Source: Pseudoxanthomonas helianthi
GTDB lineage: Bacteria; Pseudomonadota; Gammaproteobacteria; Xanthomonadales; Xanthomonadaceae
Assembly: GCF_017939625.1 (NCBI RefSeq)
Contig: NZ_JAGKTC010000004.1
Location: 62,001-126,000 of the forward strand
DNA length: 64,000 nucleotides
Direction: 5' to 3'
Positions 1 to 8,650 of the stretch are shown one piece after another. The first letter of the stretch is position 1, and each line of letters opens with the position of its first letter. The position numbers were made by a program, and so were the translations under genes. The notes under the pieces were generated by a model. The model did no database searches and was not told the origin of the DNA. It saw nothing but the letters and a program-made list of their open reading frames with translations.

Positions 1-289
1 CGCGCAGAACCGTCTTGGCTGCCCTACGGGCTTCGATGGGATCGATCCCCTCCTCGATCTTGCGTCGGGCCTGACGCGCTCGATCGCGGGCCTCAGCCAA
101 GGGAACATCGGGCCATCCTCCCAGCCCCATATCGCGCCGCCGGTTGCCCACGGTGACGCGCAGAATCCAGTTCCTGGCCCCGGAGGGCGCCACACGCAGG
201 TACAATCCCGTCGCTCCGCCAGCGGCATGCATGCCAACCGGCAGGCGCGGTAGCTGGGCCGCGGCGATCTCCTTGGTTTTCTTGGGCAT
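1..289 (-). CDS. Tyrosine-type integrase, N-terminal part (cut by window edge)
   Basis: Translation from the ATG at 289 gives 96 codons that run off the left edge. It starts MPKKTKEIAAAQLPRLPVG and continues with GLYLRVAPSGARNWILR and a run around 'RDMGLGGWPDVPLAEARDRA'. This is the arm-type DNA-binding domain (DUF4102 type) at the front of P4-like tyrosine recombinases. The core-binding and catalytic R-H-R-Y region would lie outside the window, so activity cannot be judged. Such integrases insert elements at tRNA or other small-RNA genes; it reads away from ffs and a tRNA-Ser-like remnant, which suggests the element lies to the left. Confidence 0.85.
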   Translation of the reverse strand, partial: MPKKTKEIAAAQLPRLPVGMHAAGGATGLYLRVAPSGARNWILRVTVGNRRRDMGLGGWPDVPLAEARDRARQARRKIEEGIDPIEARRAAKTVLR

Positions 290-389
290 CGCACGTCTCC
301 GCCGAACTCTGCTTTCCCAACATCCCGACCTACAGGCCGAGATGCGATTGGAGGGTACGGTATGCGACTGCGTGAGACAAGCAAGCCCT

Positions 390-433
390 TGGTATCAAAG
401 GCGTTTCGAGTTTTCTGAGACGGCGTGATACCA
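390..433. repeat. 8-bp inverted repeat upstream of the integrase
   Basis: TGGTATCA at 390-397 is mirrored by TGATACCA at 426-433 with 28 bp between. It lies about 100 bp upstream of the integrase start, between the gene and the tRNA-like remnant. It could be an operator or a recombinase accessory site; the short arms make chance possible. Confidence 0.3.
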
Positions 434-443
434 TCTGAATCGC

Positions 444-470
444 GGCGGAGAGTGTCCCTCTCTCCGCCAG
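444..470 (+). other. tRNA-Ser-like end fragments / hairpin, candidate attachment-site remnant
   Basis: GGCGGAGAG (444-452) is separated by seven bases from CTCTCCGCC (460-468), followed by AGATTTTT. The right arm with its upstream bases, TCCCTCTCTCCGCCA, looks like the 3' end of a bacterial tRNA-Ser, and GGAGAGTG looks like a tRNA-Ser 5' end. It may be what is left of a tRNA-Ser attachment site next to the integrase. Read alone it could equally be a hairpin plus T-run terminator. Confidence 0.4.
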
Positions 471-511
471 ATTTTTAAGATCGCGTCGTGGACGCATCTC
501 GTTTCTATGGT

Positions 512-613
512 GACCCCGTCGGTCCCTCGCGACGCTAGATCGAAAATCCCGCCAGGGCCGGAAGGCAGCAACGGTATCGGTCGATGCGGGCGCCGAGGAT
601 AGCCGGCGGGGTC
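512..613 (+). ncRNA. ffs: 4.5S signal recognition particle RNA (small bacterial type)
   Basis: SRP RNA binds Ffh and targets nascent membrane proteins to the translocon. The apical loop core GGCCGGAAGGCAGCA (about 556-570) matches the conserved Ffh-binding region. The ends pair exactly: GACCCCG at 512-518 with CGGGGTC at 607-613, and the GGTCCCTCG side with CGCCGAGGAT. About 102 nt is the usual size for the small class. A weak T-run (CCTTTTCG) follows. The ends were placed by base pairing, not by transcript data. Confidence 0.88.
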
Positions 614-642
614 ATCGCCTTTTCGGGTTTGGTCGATACAGC

Positions 643-925
643 CAGCCACTCACTGCCCCCGGCCGTTGCGACGGCATCATTGACATTGAACGGGACGCCT
701 CTCGCGGCGCGGCAGCAACGGTATCGACTGACACGGGCGCCGAGGATCGTCGGCGGGGCCGCCGCCTTTTTGGGCCGGTCGATGCATTCAGCCACTCACT
801 GCCCTTGGCCGTTGCGACGGCATCATTGACATTGAACGGGACACCTCTCGCGGCGCGGCAGCGACGGTATCGACCGACGCGGGCGCCGAGGATCGTCGGC
901 GGGGCCGCCGCCTTTTCGGGCCCAA
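643..925 (+). repeat. Two tandem 146-bp units, each with a degenerate 3' half of ffs
   Basis: Unit one runs 643-788 and unit two starts at 789; they differ at only a handful of positions. Each ends with an ffs-like 3' half, beginning GGCAGC(A/G)ACGGTATCG at 711 and 857 (the real gene has it at 564) and running through GGGCGCCGAGGAT and GGCGGGGCC to a CCTTTT tract. The 5' arm of the SRP hairpin is absent and the GGAAGGCAGCA loop has become GGCGCGGCAGCA, so these cannot fold as SRP RNA. They look like pseudo-copies made by partial duplication. Confidence 0.75.
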
Positions 926-928
926 GAA

Positions 929-958
929 AAAACCGGAGCCAGGCTCCGGTTTTTTTAT
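929..958. terminator. Strong bidirectional terminator between ffs region and nuoN
   Basis: The hairpin AAACCGGAGCC-AGGCTCCGGTTT is flanked by an A-run on the left and a T-run on the right. It can end plus-strand transcripts from the ffs array and minus-strand transcripts of the nuo operon, whose last stop codon is at 981. Confidence 0.85.
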
Positions 959-980
959 TTTCGCGGTTGCGGCGAGACGC

Positions 981-2444
981 TTATGCGAACGCCGCCTGGC
1001 ACCAGGCCATGATCGGGTTCCAGAAGATGCCCAGCACCAGCAAGCCCAGCGCGTTCGCCCCGAACACCAGCGGCAAGGCCCGACCCTCGCGCGGCGCGCG
1101 CGCTTCGCCGACCGGCTCGTCGAAATACATCACCTTGATCACGCGCAGGTAGTAGAAAGCGCCGATCACCGCGCAGACGACCGCGAGGATCGCCAGCCAC
1201 AGGTAGCTGCCGTTCAGCGCCGCGCGCAGCACCGCCAGCTTGGACCAGAAGCCGAGGAACGGCGGCACGCCGGCCAGCGAAGCCATCACGCACAGCACCA
1301 GGCCGGCCTGCCACGGGTTGCGCGCGTTCAGGCCCTTGAAGTCGTCGATCTTGTCGGCTTCGAAACCCTGCCGCGACAGCACCACGATGGCGCCGAACGC
1401 CGCCGCCGACATCAACGCGTAACTGATCGCGTAGAACAGCGCCGCCGCATAGCCTTCCTTGCCGCCGCCGGCCAGGCCGAGGAACAGGAAGCCGACGTGC
1501 GAGATGGTCGAGTACGCCAGCATGCGCTTCAGGTTGCTCTGGGCGATGGCGATCAGGTTGCCGAGCACCAACGACACCGCGGCCAGACCGGCCAGCAGCG
1601 GTTCCCACTGCGCCGACAGCGGGCCGACGCCATCCTCGAACAGGCGGAAGGCCATGCCGAACGCGGCCAGCTTCGGTGCCGAGCTGATGAACAGGGTGAT
1701 CGGGGTCGGGGCGCCCTGGTAGACGTCGGGCAGCCACATGTGGAACGGCGCCGCGCCGAACTTGAAGGCGACGCCGGCGACCATGAACACCACGCCGGTC
1801 AGCAGCAGCACGCGGTTGTCGCCGCCTCCGGCGGTGATCGCCTCGGCCAGCGTGCGGATGCCGCCGAGGTTCAGCGTACCGGTCGCGCCGTAGACCAGCG
1901 ACATGCCGTACAGCAGCAGGCCCGAGGCGATCGAGCCGAGCACGATGTACTTCATCGCCGCTTCGGTCGACAGGCCGTCGTCGCGGTTCAGCGCGACCAG
2001 TGCGTACGAACACAGCGCCAGCAGTTCCAGGCCCAGGTACACCATCACCAGGCTGCCGGCGGAGATCATCACCATCATGCCGGCGGTCGCGAACAGCACC
2101 AGCACCGGCACTTCGCCCGGGTACAGGTTGCGCTCGCGCAGGTACGGCCAGGCGTAGACCAGCGACAGGCCGCTGACCAGCAGCACCGCGACCTTGGCCA
2201 CGTCGGCCAGGGTGTCGCGCACGAACATGCCGTTGAACACCGTGCCGTGCCCGCCGCAACCGGCCAGCAGCATGCCCAGCACGCCGGCCAGCAACAGCAG
2301 GGCCAGCGCATGGGTGACCACGCGGCGGTTGGCCGGCACGAACAGATCGAGGATCAGCAGGGCGAAGGCGCCCGCGACCAGGACCACTTCCGGCAACAGC
2401 GGCATCAGGTCGGCGATGGAAGTGGAAAGCATCGGCGTGGTCAT
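981..2444 (-). CDS. nuoN: NADH-quinone oxidoreductase subunit N
   Basis: This is a proton-channel (antiporter-like) membrane subunit of complex I. It has 487 aa, is hydrophobic throughout with about 14 membrane segments, and carries the conserved N-LKRMLAYSTISHVG stretch near residue 300. The start MTTPMLSTSIADLMPLLPE matches the family N-terminus. It is the last gene of the 14-gene operon, 12 bp after nuoM, and is followed by the strong terminator at 929-958. Confidence 0.97.
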   Translation of the reverse strand: MTTPMLSTSIADLMPLLPEVVLVAGAFALLILDLFVPANRRVVTHALALLLLAGVLGMLLAGCGGHGTVFNGMFVRDTLADVAKVAVLLVSGLSLVYAWPYLRERNLYPGEVPVLVLFATAGMMVMISAGSLVMVYLGLELLALCSYALVALNRDDGLSTEAAMKYIVLGSIASGLLLYGMSLVYGATGTLNLGGIRTLAEAITAGGGDNRVLLLTGVVFMVAGVAFKFGAAPFHMWLPDVYQGAPTPITLFISSAPKLAAFGMAFRLFEDGVGPLSAQWEPLLAGLAAVSLVLGNLIAIAQSNLKRMLAYSTISHVGFLFLGLAGGGKEGYAAALFYAISYALMSAAAFGAIVVLSRQGFEADKIDDFKGLNARNPWQAGLVLCVMASLAGVPPFLGFWSKLAVLRAALNGSYLWLAILAVVCAVIGAFYYLRVIKVMYFDEPVGEARAPREGRALPLVFGANALGLLVLGIFWNPIMAWCQAAFA

Positions 2445-2456
2445 CGTGTGGGGCCC

Positions 2457-3968
2457 TTACAGCTTGCTGGTGGCGAGCTGCATCGCCAGTTGCGCGATCG
2501 AGGTCTGCATCAGGTCGGTCAGCGGCTTCGGATACACGCCGATCGCCAGCACGCCCAGCGCGAACACGCCCAGCACCAGCGCTTCGCGCCAGTTGATGTC
2601 CTGCAGTTCGGCGACGTGGTCGTTGGCCACTTCGCCATACAGCACGCGCTTGACCAGCCACAGCGTGTAGGCCGCGCCGATGATCAGGGTCAACGCCGCG
2701 GCCACGGCGATGTACGGATGCTTCTGGAAGCTGGCCAGGATGACCATGAACTCGCCGACGAAGCCGCTGGTGCCCGGCAGGCCGGAGTTGGCCATGCCGA
2801 AGAACACGAACAGCACCGCGAACCACGGCATCACGTTGGCCACGCCGCCGTAATCCTTGATCATGCGGGTGTGCATGCGGTCGTACAGCACGCCGACGCA
2901 GGAGAACATCGCGCCGGAGACGAAACCGTGCGAGATCATCTGCACCATCGCGCCCTGCAGGCCGAGGGTGGCGCCGTCGAGGCTGCCGTTCTCGCGCACC
3001 AGGGCGAAGGCGATGAAGGTGCCCAGGGTGACGAAGCCCATGTGCGAGACCGACGAATAGGCGATCAGCTTCTTCATGTCGTCCTGGACCAGCGCGACCA
3101 GGCCGACGTACACCACCGCGATCAGCGACAACACGATCACCAGCATCGCCCACTCGTGGCCGGCGTCGGGCAGGATCGGCAGGCTGAAGCGCAGGAAGCC
3201 GTATCCGCCGATCTTCAGCATGATCGCCGCCAGGATCACCGAACCGGCGGTCGGCGCCTCGACGTGCGCGTCCGGCAACCAGGTGTGCACCGGGAACATC
3301 GGCACCTTGACCGCGAACGCGATCAGGAAGGCGAAGAACAGCCAGGTCTGCTCCTTGGCGTTCAACGGCAGCTGGTACAGGTCGGCGAACTGGAAGCTGC
3401 CGCCCTTCAGGTACAGGTAGATCAACCCGACCAGCATCAGCACCGAGCCGAGGAAGGTGTACAGGAAGAACTTGACCGCGGCGTAGATGCGGCGCGGACC
3501 GCCCCAGACGCCGATGATCAGGAACATCGGGATCAGCATCGCCTCGAAGAACACGTAGAACAGGATCGCGTCGGTCGCGGCGAACACGCCGATCATCATG
3601 CCTTCGAGGAACAGGAATGCGGCGACGTACTGGGCGACGCGCTTCTCCACCGAGGTCCATGCGCCGATCAGCGCCAGCACCGTGGTCAGCGTGGTCAGCA
3701 CGATCAGCGCCACCGAGATGCCGTCGGCGCCCAGCGCGTACCAGATGTCGTAGGCCGGCACCCAGGCGTGCTTCTCGACGAACTGCATCGCCACGCTGGC
3801 CCGGTCGTACAGGCACAGCAGCGGCACGCTGGCCGCGAAGGTCAGCACGGCCACGACCAGGGCCAGCCAGCGCGCCGCGTTGGCGCGGGCGTTGCCCAGG
3901 GCGAGGACCAGTGCGCCGCCGAGGATCGGCAGCCAGATCAGAATGCTAAGCAGTGGCCAGTTCGACAC
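2457..3968 (-). CDS. nuoM: NADH-quinone oxidoreductase subunit M
   Basis: This is an antiporter-like proton-pumping subunit of complex I. It has 503 aa, with about 14 transmembrane helices. The family motif PVHTWLPDAHVEAPT lies near residue 226 and the Lys-containing DDMKKLIAYSSVSHMG near 298. It sits 21 bp downstream of nuoL and 12 bp upstream of nuoN, so translation is probably coupled. Length and motifs are ordinary for the family. Confidence 0.97.
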   Translation of the reverse strand: MSNWPLLSILIWLPILGGALVLALGNARANAARWLALVVAVLTFAASVPLLCLYDRASVAMQFVEKHAWVPAYDIWYALGADGISVALIVLTTLTTVLALIGAWTSVEKRVAQYVAAFLFLEGMMIGVFAATDAILFYVFFEAMLIPMFLIIGVWGGPRRIYAAVKFFLYTFLGSVLMLVGLIYLYLKGGSFQFADLYQLPLNAKEQTWLFFAFLIAFAVKVPMFPVHTWLPDAHVEAPTAGSVILAAIMLKIGGYGFLRFSLPILPDAGHEWAMLVIVLSLIAVVYVGLVALVQDDMKKLIAYSSVSHMGFVTLGTFIAFALVRENGSLDGATLGLQGAMVQMISHGFVSGAMFSCVGVLYDRMHTRMIKDYGGVANVMPWFAVLFVFFGMANSGLPGTSGFVGEFMVILASFQKHPYIAVAAALTLIIGAAYTLWLVKRVLYGEVANDHVAELQDINWREALVLGVFALGVLAIGVYPKPLTDLMQTSIAQLAMQLATSKL

Positions 3969-3989
3969 GTGCGGTATCCGTGAATGCGG

Positions 3990-6098
3990 TCATTGCCAGA
4001 ACTTGATGAGCGCGGCCAGAAGAACGATCAGGCCGAGGATCATCGCGAAGGCGTAGTGGTAGAGGAAGCCGGACTGGGTGCGGCGCAGCAGGTTGGCGGC
4101 GAGGTCGACGACCTTGGCGCTGCCGTTGACCGCGACGCCGTCGATCAGCTTGCTGTCGACGAAGCGCGAGGCGTCGCCCAGGGCCACGCCGCCGCCGGCG
4201 AGGCCGCCGATCCACAACGTGTCCATCCAGTATTTCTTGTCGAGGATGTTGGTCAGGAACGCGCCGACCGGGCTGGTGCGGATCCTGCCGGGCAGTTCCG
4301 GCTTGAACACGTACAGGTAGGTCGCCAGGGCGAAACCGGCCAGGGTCAGCCAGAACGGCCACTGCTGCAGGCCATGCCAGGCCATCGCGAGCGGGCCATG
4401 GAACTCCTCGGCCAGCGCGCCCAGGGTGTTGCGCGCCGGATCGTAGAAATCGATCGCGCCGCTGAAGAAGGTCAGCGTCGGCCACGGACCCGTTTCGGCC
4501 GCATGATGGCCCGACCAGCCGGTGCCGTACAGCATCGGCCCGATGGTGAAGAAGCCGACCGCGATCGACGGAATCGCCAGCAGGATCAGCGGCACGGTCA
4601 CCACCCACGGCGACTCGTGCGGCTCGTGTGCGCCGTGATGACCGTGGTCGTCATGATGATCGTGGTGCGCATCGTGGCCATGACCATGATCGTCGTGCGC
4701 GTCGCGGAAGCGTTCCTTGCCGTGGAAGGTCAGGTACAGCAGGCGGAAGCTGTAGAAGCTGGTGACCAGCACGCCGCCGAGCACGGCCCAGTAGCCGTAG
4801 GTGGCGATCCAGTTGTGCGATTCGTGGGCGTGGTGCGCGGCTGCCTCGATGATCGTGTCTTTCGAGTAGAAGCCGCTGAACAGCGGGGTACCGACCAGGG
4901 CCAGCGTGCCGATGACCATCGTCCAGTAGGTGATGGGCATGTACTTCTTCAGGCCGCCCATCTTGCGCATGTCCTGCTCGTGGTGCATGCCGATGATCAC
5001 CGAGCCCGCGCCGAGGAACAGCAGCGCCTTGAAGAAGGCGTGGGTCATCAGGTGGAACACGCCCGCGCCGTAGGCGGACACGCCCAGCGCCACGGTCATG
5101 TAGCCCAGCTGCGACAGCGTGGAGTACGCGACCACGCGCTTGATGTCGTTCTGCACGATGCCGATCAGGCCGGTGAAGAACGCGGTGGTGGCGCCGATGA
5201 ACAGCACGAAGTTCAGCGCGGTCTGCGAGAGCTCGAACAGCGGCGACATGCGCGCCACCATGAAGATGCCCGCGGTGACCATGGTCGCGGCGTGGATCAG
5301 CGCCGAGATCGGGGTCGGGCCTTCCATCGAATCCGGCAGCCAGACGTGCAGCGGCACCTGCGCCGACTTGCCCATCGCACCGATGAACAGGCAGATGCAG
5401 ATGATGGTCGAGATCTGCCACGGCTCGTCGAAGCCGGCCAGCTGCACCGCGGCGTCCTTCAGCATCGGCGCCTGGGCGAACACGGTGGCGTAGTCCAGCG
5501 TGTTGAACACCAGCAGCACCGCCGCGATGCCGAGCAGGAAGCCGAAGTCGCCGACGCGGTTGACCAGGAACGCCTTCAGGTTGGCGAAGATCGCGGTCGG
5601 GCGCTTGAACCAGAAGCCGATCAGCAGGTACGAGACCAGGCCCACCGCTTCCCAGCCGAAGAACAGCTGCAGGAAGTTGTTGCTCATCACCAGCATCAGC
5701 ATGCTGAAGGTGAACAGCGAGATGTAGCTGAAGAAGCGCTGGTAGCCGTCGTCGTCGGCCATGTAGCCGATGGTGTAGATGTGCACCAGCAATGAAACGA
5801 AGGTGACCACCACCATCATCATCGCGGTCAGCTTGTCGACCATGAAGCCGATATGGGCCGAGTAATTGCCGACCTGGAAGAAGGTGTAGATGTTCTCGTT
5901 GAACGGCGAGGCGCCTTGCCCGGCCAGCTGGTACAGGGTCCAGCACGAGATCGCGCAGCTGACCGCCACGCCGAGGATGGTGATCCAGTGCGCGCCGGCG
6001 CGTCCGACCTGGCGGCCGAACAGGCCGGCGACGGCGCTGCCGAACAGCGGCGCCAGGACCACGGCTAGCAGCAGATTCTTCGAAAGTTCCACGGTCAT
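3990..6098 (-). CDS. nuoL: NADH-quinone oxidoreductase subunit L, with His-rich loop
   Basis: This is the distal proton channel of complex I, with the long lateral helix at its C-terminus. At 702 aa it is longer than the E. coli protein (about 613). The conserved HVWLPDSMEGPTPISALIHA lies near residue 243 and NDIKRVVAYSTLSQLG near 316. A hydrophilic loop at about residues 463-499 is extremely rich in His and Asp and accounts for part of the extra length. The Met start MTVELSKNLLLA is 7 bp after nuoK. Confidence 0.96.
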   Translation of the reverse strand: MTVELSKNLLLAVVLAPLFGSAVAGLFGRQVGRAGAHWITILGVAVSCAISCWTLYQLAGQGASPFNENIYTFFQVGNYSAHIGFMVDKLTAMMMVVVTFVSLLVHIYTIGYMADDDGYQRFFSYISLFTFSMLMLVMSNNFLQLFFGWEAVGLVSYLLIGFWFKRPTAIFANLKAFLVNRVGDFGFLLGIAAVLLVFNTLDYATVFAQAPMLKDAAVQLAGFDEPWQISTIICICLFIGAMGKSAQVPLHVWLPDSMEGPTPISALIHAATMVTAGIFMVARMSPLFELSQTALNFVLFIGATTAFFTGLIGIVQNDIKRVVAYSTLSQLGYMTVALGVSAYGAGVFHLMTHAFFKALLFLGAGSVIIGMHHEQDMRKMGGLKKYMPITYWTMVIGTLALVGTPLFSGFYSKDTIIEAAAHHAHESHNWIATYGYWAVLGGVLVTSFYSFRLLYLTFHGKERFRDAHDDHGHGHDAHHDHHDDHGHHGAHEPHESPWVVTVPLILLAIPSIAVGFFTIGPMLYGTGWSGHHAAETGPWPTLTFFSGAIDFYDPARNTLGALAEEFHGPLAMAWHGLQQWPFWLTLAGFALATYLYVFKPELPGRIRTSPVGAFLTNILDKKYWMDTLWIGGLAGGGVALGDASRFVDSKLIDGVAVNGSAKVVDLAANLLRRTQSGFLYHYAFAMILGLIVLLAALIKFWQ

Positions 6099-6105
6099 CT
6101 GCGCA

Positions 6106-6411
6106 TCAGCCCTTCAGAGTATCGACGTCGGACACGTTGATCGTGCCGCGGCTGCGGAACAGCGCGACCAGGATCGCCAGGCCGATCGCGGCTTCGGCCG
6201 CGGCCACGGTGAGGATGAAGAACACGAAGATCTGCCCCGCCGCGTCGCCGAGCTGGCGCGAGAAGGCGACGAAGTTGATGTTGACCGAGAGCAGCATCAG
6301 CTCGATCGACATCAGCAGCACGATCACGTTCTTGCGGTTGAGGAAGATGCCGGCCAGGCTGATGCAGAACAGCACCGCGCCCAGCGCCAGCAGGTGTCCG
6401 AGTGTGATCAT
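6106..6411 (-). CDS. nuoK: NADH-quinone oxidoreductase subunit K
   Basis: This small membrane subunit of complex I has 101 aa and three membrane helices. Two membrane-buried acidic residues are visible in the motifs [11 protein letters not shown] and [10 protein letters not shown], which form part of the central proton path. The ATG at 6411 overlaps the nuoJ stop codon by 4 bp (ATGA). The length equals the family norm. Confidence 0.97.
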   Translation of the reverse strand: MITLGHLLALGAVLFCISLAGIFLNRKNVIVLLMSIELMLLSVNINFVAFSRQLGDAAGQIFVFFILTVAAAEAAIGLAILVALFRSRGTINVSDVDTLKG

Positions 6412-7049
6412 GGGGCGGCCTCCGTGGACTGTTCCGCCGGCATGGCGGGCTTCTCCGCCGCCATCTTGACCAGGCGCACGCGGTCGGCGGCCTTGACCCG
6501 CGACTGCTCGCTCGGGTTCTGCGTCTTCACCCCGGTGCGCTTGCGCAGGGTCAGCATCACCGCGGCGATCACCGCCACGGTCAGGATCACCGCGGCGAAC
6601 TCGAACGGCAGCAGGAATTCGGTGAACAGCGTGTGCGCCAGCCAGCTGGTGTTGGATACCTCGGCGGCCTGCGACGCGGCGTTGTCCGGCAGCGGCGAAC
6701 CGGTCTTGGCCTTGATCCCGATCAGCACCAGCATCTGCGCCAGCATCGCCACCGCCACGACCAGGCCGATCGGCAGGAACTTCACCCAGCCCTCGCGCAG
6801 CCGCGCCACGTCGATGTCCAGCATCATCACCACGAACAGGAACAGCACCATCACCGCGCCGACGTAGACCAGCACCAGGGCCACGCCGAGGAACTCGGCG
6901 CCGACCAGCAGCCAGGTGCAGGCCACGCTGAAGAACGTCAGGATCAGGAACAGCACCGCGTGCACGGGGTTGCGCACGCTGATCACCGCGCCGGCGGAAA
7001 GCGCGGCGGTCGCGGCGAAGATCCAGAAAGCGATATTGACCCAATCCAT
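6408..7049 (-). CDS. nuoJ: NADH-quinone oxidoreductase subunit J
   Basis: This is a five-helix membrane subunit of complex I whose third helix changes shape during turnover. It has 213 aa; the conserved [23 protein letters not shown] is present. An upstream in-frame Met exists, but [12 protein letters not shown] at 7049 matches the family start and leaves a 10-bp gap after nuoI. The C-terminal tail of about 40 residues is charged and cytoplasmic. Confidence 0.95.
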   Translation of the reverse strand: MDWVNIAFWIFAATAALSAGAVISVRNPVHAVLFLILTFFSVACTWLLVGAEFLGVALVLVYVGAVMVLFLFVVMMLDIDVARLREGWVKFLPIGLVVAVAMLAQMLVLIGIKAKTGSPLPDNAASQAAEVSNTSWLAHTLFTEFLLPFEFAAVILTVAVIAAVMLTLRKRTGVKTQNPSEQSRVKAADRVRLVKMAAEKPAMPAEQSTEAAP

Positions 7050-7059
7050 CGTCAGGTTC

Positions 7060-7548
7060 TCAGCGGTAGGCGGCGTCGGCGGCGCGGCGTTCGGCGATCT
7101 CGGCTTCCAGGCGGTCGCCGATGGCCAGCAGCTGCGGCTTGGTGACGATGTTCTCGCCACGCTTCTCGAAGTGGTAATCCAGGATGTGCGTCTCGACGAT
7201 CGAATCGACCGGGCAGCTCTCCTCGCAGAAGCCGCAGTAGATGCACTTGAACAGGTCGATGTCGTAGCGCGTGGTGCGGCGGGTGCCGTCCTCGCGCTTG
7301 GTCGAGTCGATGGTGATGGCCAGCGCCGGGCACACCGCCTCGCACAGCTTGCAGGCGATGCAGCGTTCCTCGCCGTTCGGATAGCGGCGCAGCGCGTGCA
7401 GGCCGCGGAAGCGCGGCGACTGCGGGAAGCGCTCCATCGGGTACATCATCGTGTACTTCGGCTTGAACGCGTATTTCAACGTCAGCCACAGGCCACCGAG
7501 CAGCTCCAGCAGCATCAGGCTCTTGAAGTAGTGGGTGATCTTGCTCAT
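7060..7548 (-). CDS. nuoI: NADH-quinone oxidoreductase subunit I (2x [4Fe-4S])
   Basis: This ferredoxin-like peripheral-arm subunit carries clusters N6a and N6b. It has 162 aa from the Met at 7548 ([10 protein letters not shown]). A Met four codons upstream would overlap nuoH, so the shorter start, 4 bp after the nuoH stop, is preferred. The two C-x2-C-x2-C-x3-C-P motifs are at C63/66/69/73 and C102/105/108/112. An amphipathic N-terminus anchors it to the membrane arm. Confidence 0.96.
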   Translation of the reverse strand: MSKITHYFKSLMLLELLGGLWLTLKYAFKPKYTMMYPMERFPQSPRFRGLHALRRYPNGEERCIACKLCEAVCPALAITIDSTKREDGTRRTTRYDIDLFKCIYCGFCEESCPVDSIVETHILDYHFEKRGENIVTKPQLLAIGDRLEAEIAERRAADAAYR

Positions 7549-7552
7549 CGAA

Positions 7553-8650
7553 TCAAACACCCTTCTGCACGATGCCGAAGAACACCAGCAACGCGGTGAC
7601 CGCGATCCAGGCGATGGTCAGCGGAATGAACACCTTCCAGCCCAGCCGCATGATCTGGTCGTAGCGGTAGCGCGGGAAGCTGGCGCGGAACCAGATGTAG
7701 GCGCTGGCGAAGAAGAACACCTTGATGAACAGCCACGGCCAGCCGCCCTTGCAGATCCACGCCAGCCACGGGGTGACGTCGTCGCCCATCCACGAGGCCG
7801 GGAACGGGCTGAGCCATCCGCCGAGGAAGAAGATCGAGATCAGGAAGCTGACCAGGATCATGTTGGCGTATTCGGCCAGGAAGAACAGCGCGAACGCCGA
7901 ACCGGAGTACTCGACCATGTGGCCGGCGACGATTTCCGACTCGCCTTCGACCACGTCGAACGGCGCGCGGTTGGTTTCGGCGACGCCGCTGACCCAGTAC
8001 ACCACAAACAGCGGGAACAACGGCCAGACGAACCACTCGCCGATGCCGGCATTGCCCGCCTGCGCCATCACGATGTCGCTGAGGTTCAGGCTGCCGGCGG
8101 CGATCATCACGCCGACCAGGGCGAAGCCCATCGCGATTTCGTAGCTGACCACCTGCGCGGCCGAACGCATCGCGCCGAGGAAGGCGTACTTCGAGTTCGA
8201 CGCCCAGCCGGCGAGGATGATGCCGTACACGCCCAGCGAGGTCATCGCCAACAGGTACAGCAGGCCCGCGTTGGCGTTGGACAGCACCAGCTTGGCGTCG
8301 AACGGCACCACCGCCCACGCGGCGAACGCCGGCGCCAGCACGATCAGCGGGGCGATGATGTAGATCGCCTTCTGCGCACTGCTGGGCTGGATGACTTCCT
8401 TGAACAGCAGCTTGAACACGTCGGCGAAGGCCTGGAACAGGCCGCCGAAACCGACGTACATCGGCCCGTGGCGCACGTGCATCCAGCCGATCAGCTTGCG
8501 TTCCCAGACCACGTAGAACGCCACGGCGATGATCACCGGCATGGCGATGACCAGGATCTTCAGCACGATCCACAGCACCATGCCCCAGGCGCCGAGGCCG
8601 AGGAACCAGTCGCGCAGCGGGCCGACCGCGTTGATCAGGAGTTCGTTCAT
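7553..8650 (-). CDS. nuoH: NADH-quinone oxidoreductase subunit H
   Basis: This membrane subunit forms much of the quinone chamber of complex I. It has 365 aa and about eight helices. Conserved loops include [33 protein letters not shown] and the HMVEYSG stretch near residue 235. The Met at 8650 overlaps the nuoG stop by 4 bp (ATGA). Length is slightly above the E. coli protein (325), as is usual for this group. Confidence 0.97.
   Translation of the reverse strand: MNELLINAVGPLRDWFLGLGAWGMVLWIVLKILVIAMPVIIAVAFYVVWERKLIGWMHVRHGPMYVGFGGLFQAFADVFKLLFKEVIQPSSAQKAIYIIAPLIVLAPAFAAWAVVPFDAKLVLSNANAGLLYLLAMTSLGVYGIILAGWASNSKYAFLGAMRSAAQVVSYEIAMGFALVGVMIAAGSLNLSDIVMAQAGNAGIGEWFVWPLFPLFVVYWVSGVAETNRAPFDVVEGESEIVAGHMVEYSGSAFALFFLAEYANMILVSFLISIFFLGGWLSPFPASWMGDDVTPWLAWICKGGWPWLFIKVFFFASAYIWFRASFPRYRYDQIMRLGWKVFIPLTIAWIAVTALLVFFGIVQKGV

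Noticed and set aside
535..1152. Open frames of 80-115 codons over the ffs repeats on both strands
   Set aside because: They arise from the repeated RNA-gene sequence; no ribosome sites and no resemblance to known proteins.
955..3816. A 953-codon minus-strand frame across nuoM and nuoN
   Set aside because: Shifted frame of two real genes with Arg/Gly/Ala-rich composition; it has no motif.
1497..3983. An 828-codon open frame on the plus strand opposite nuoN-nuoM, rich in His, Gln and Arg
   Set aside because: It is the mirror of strongly conserved membrane proteins in high-GC DNA; composition is low-complexity and no family is visible.
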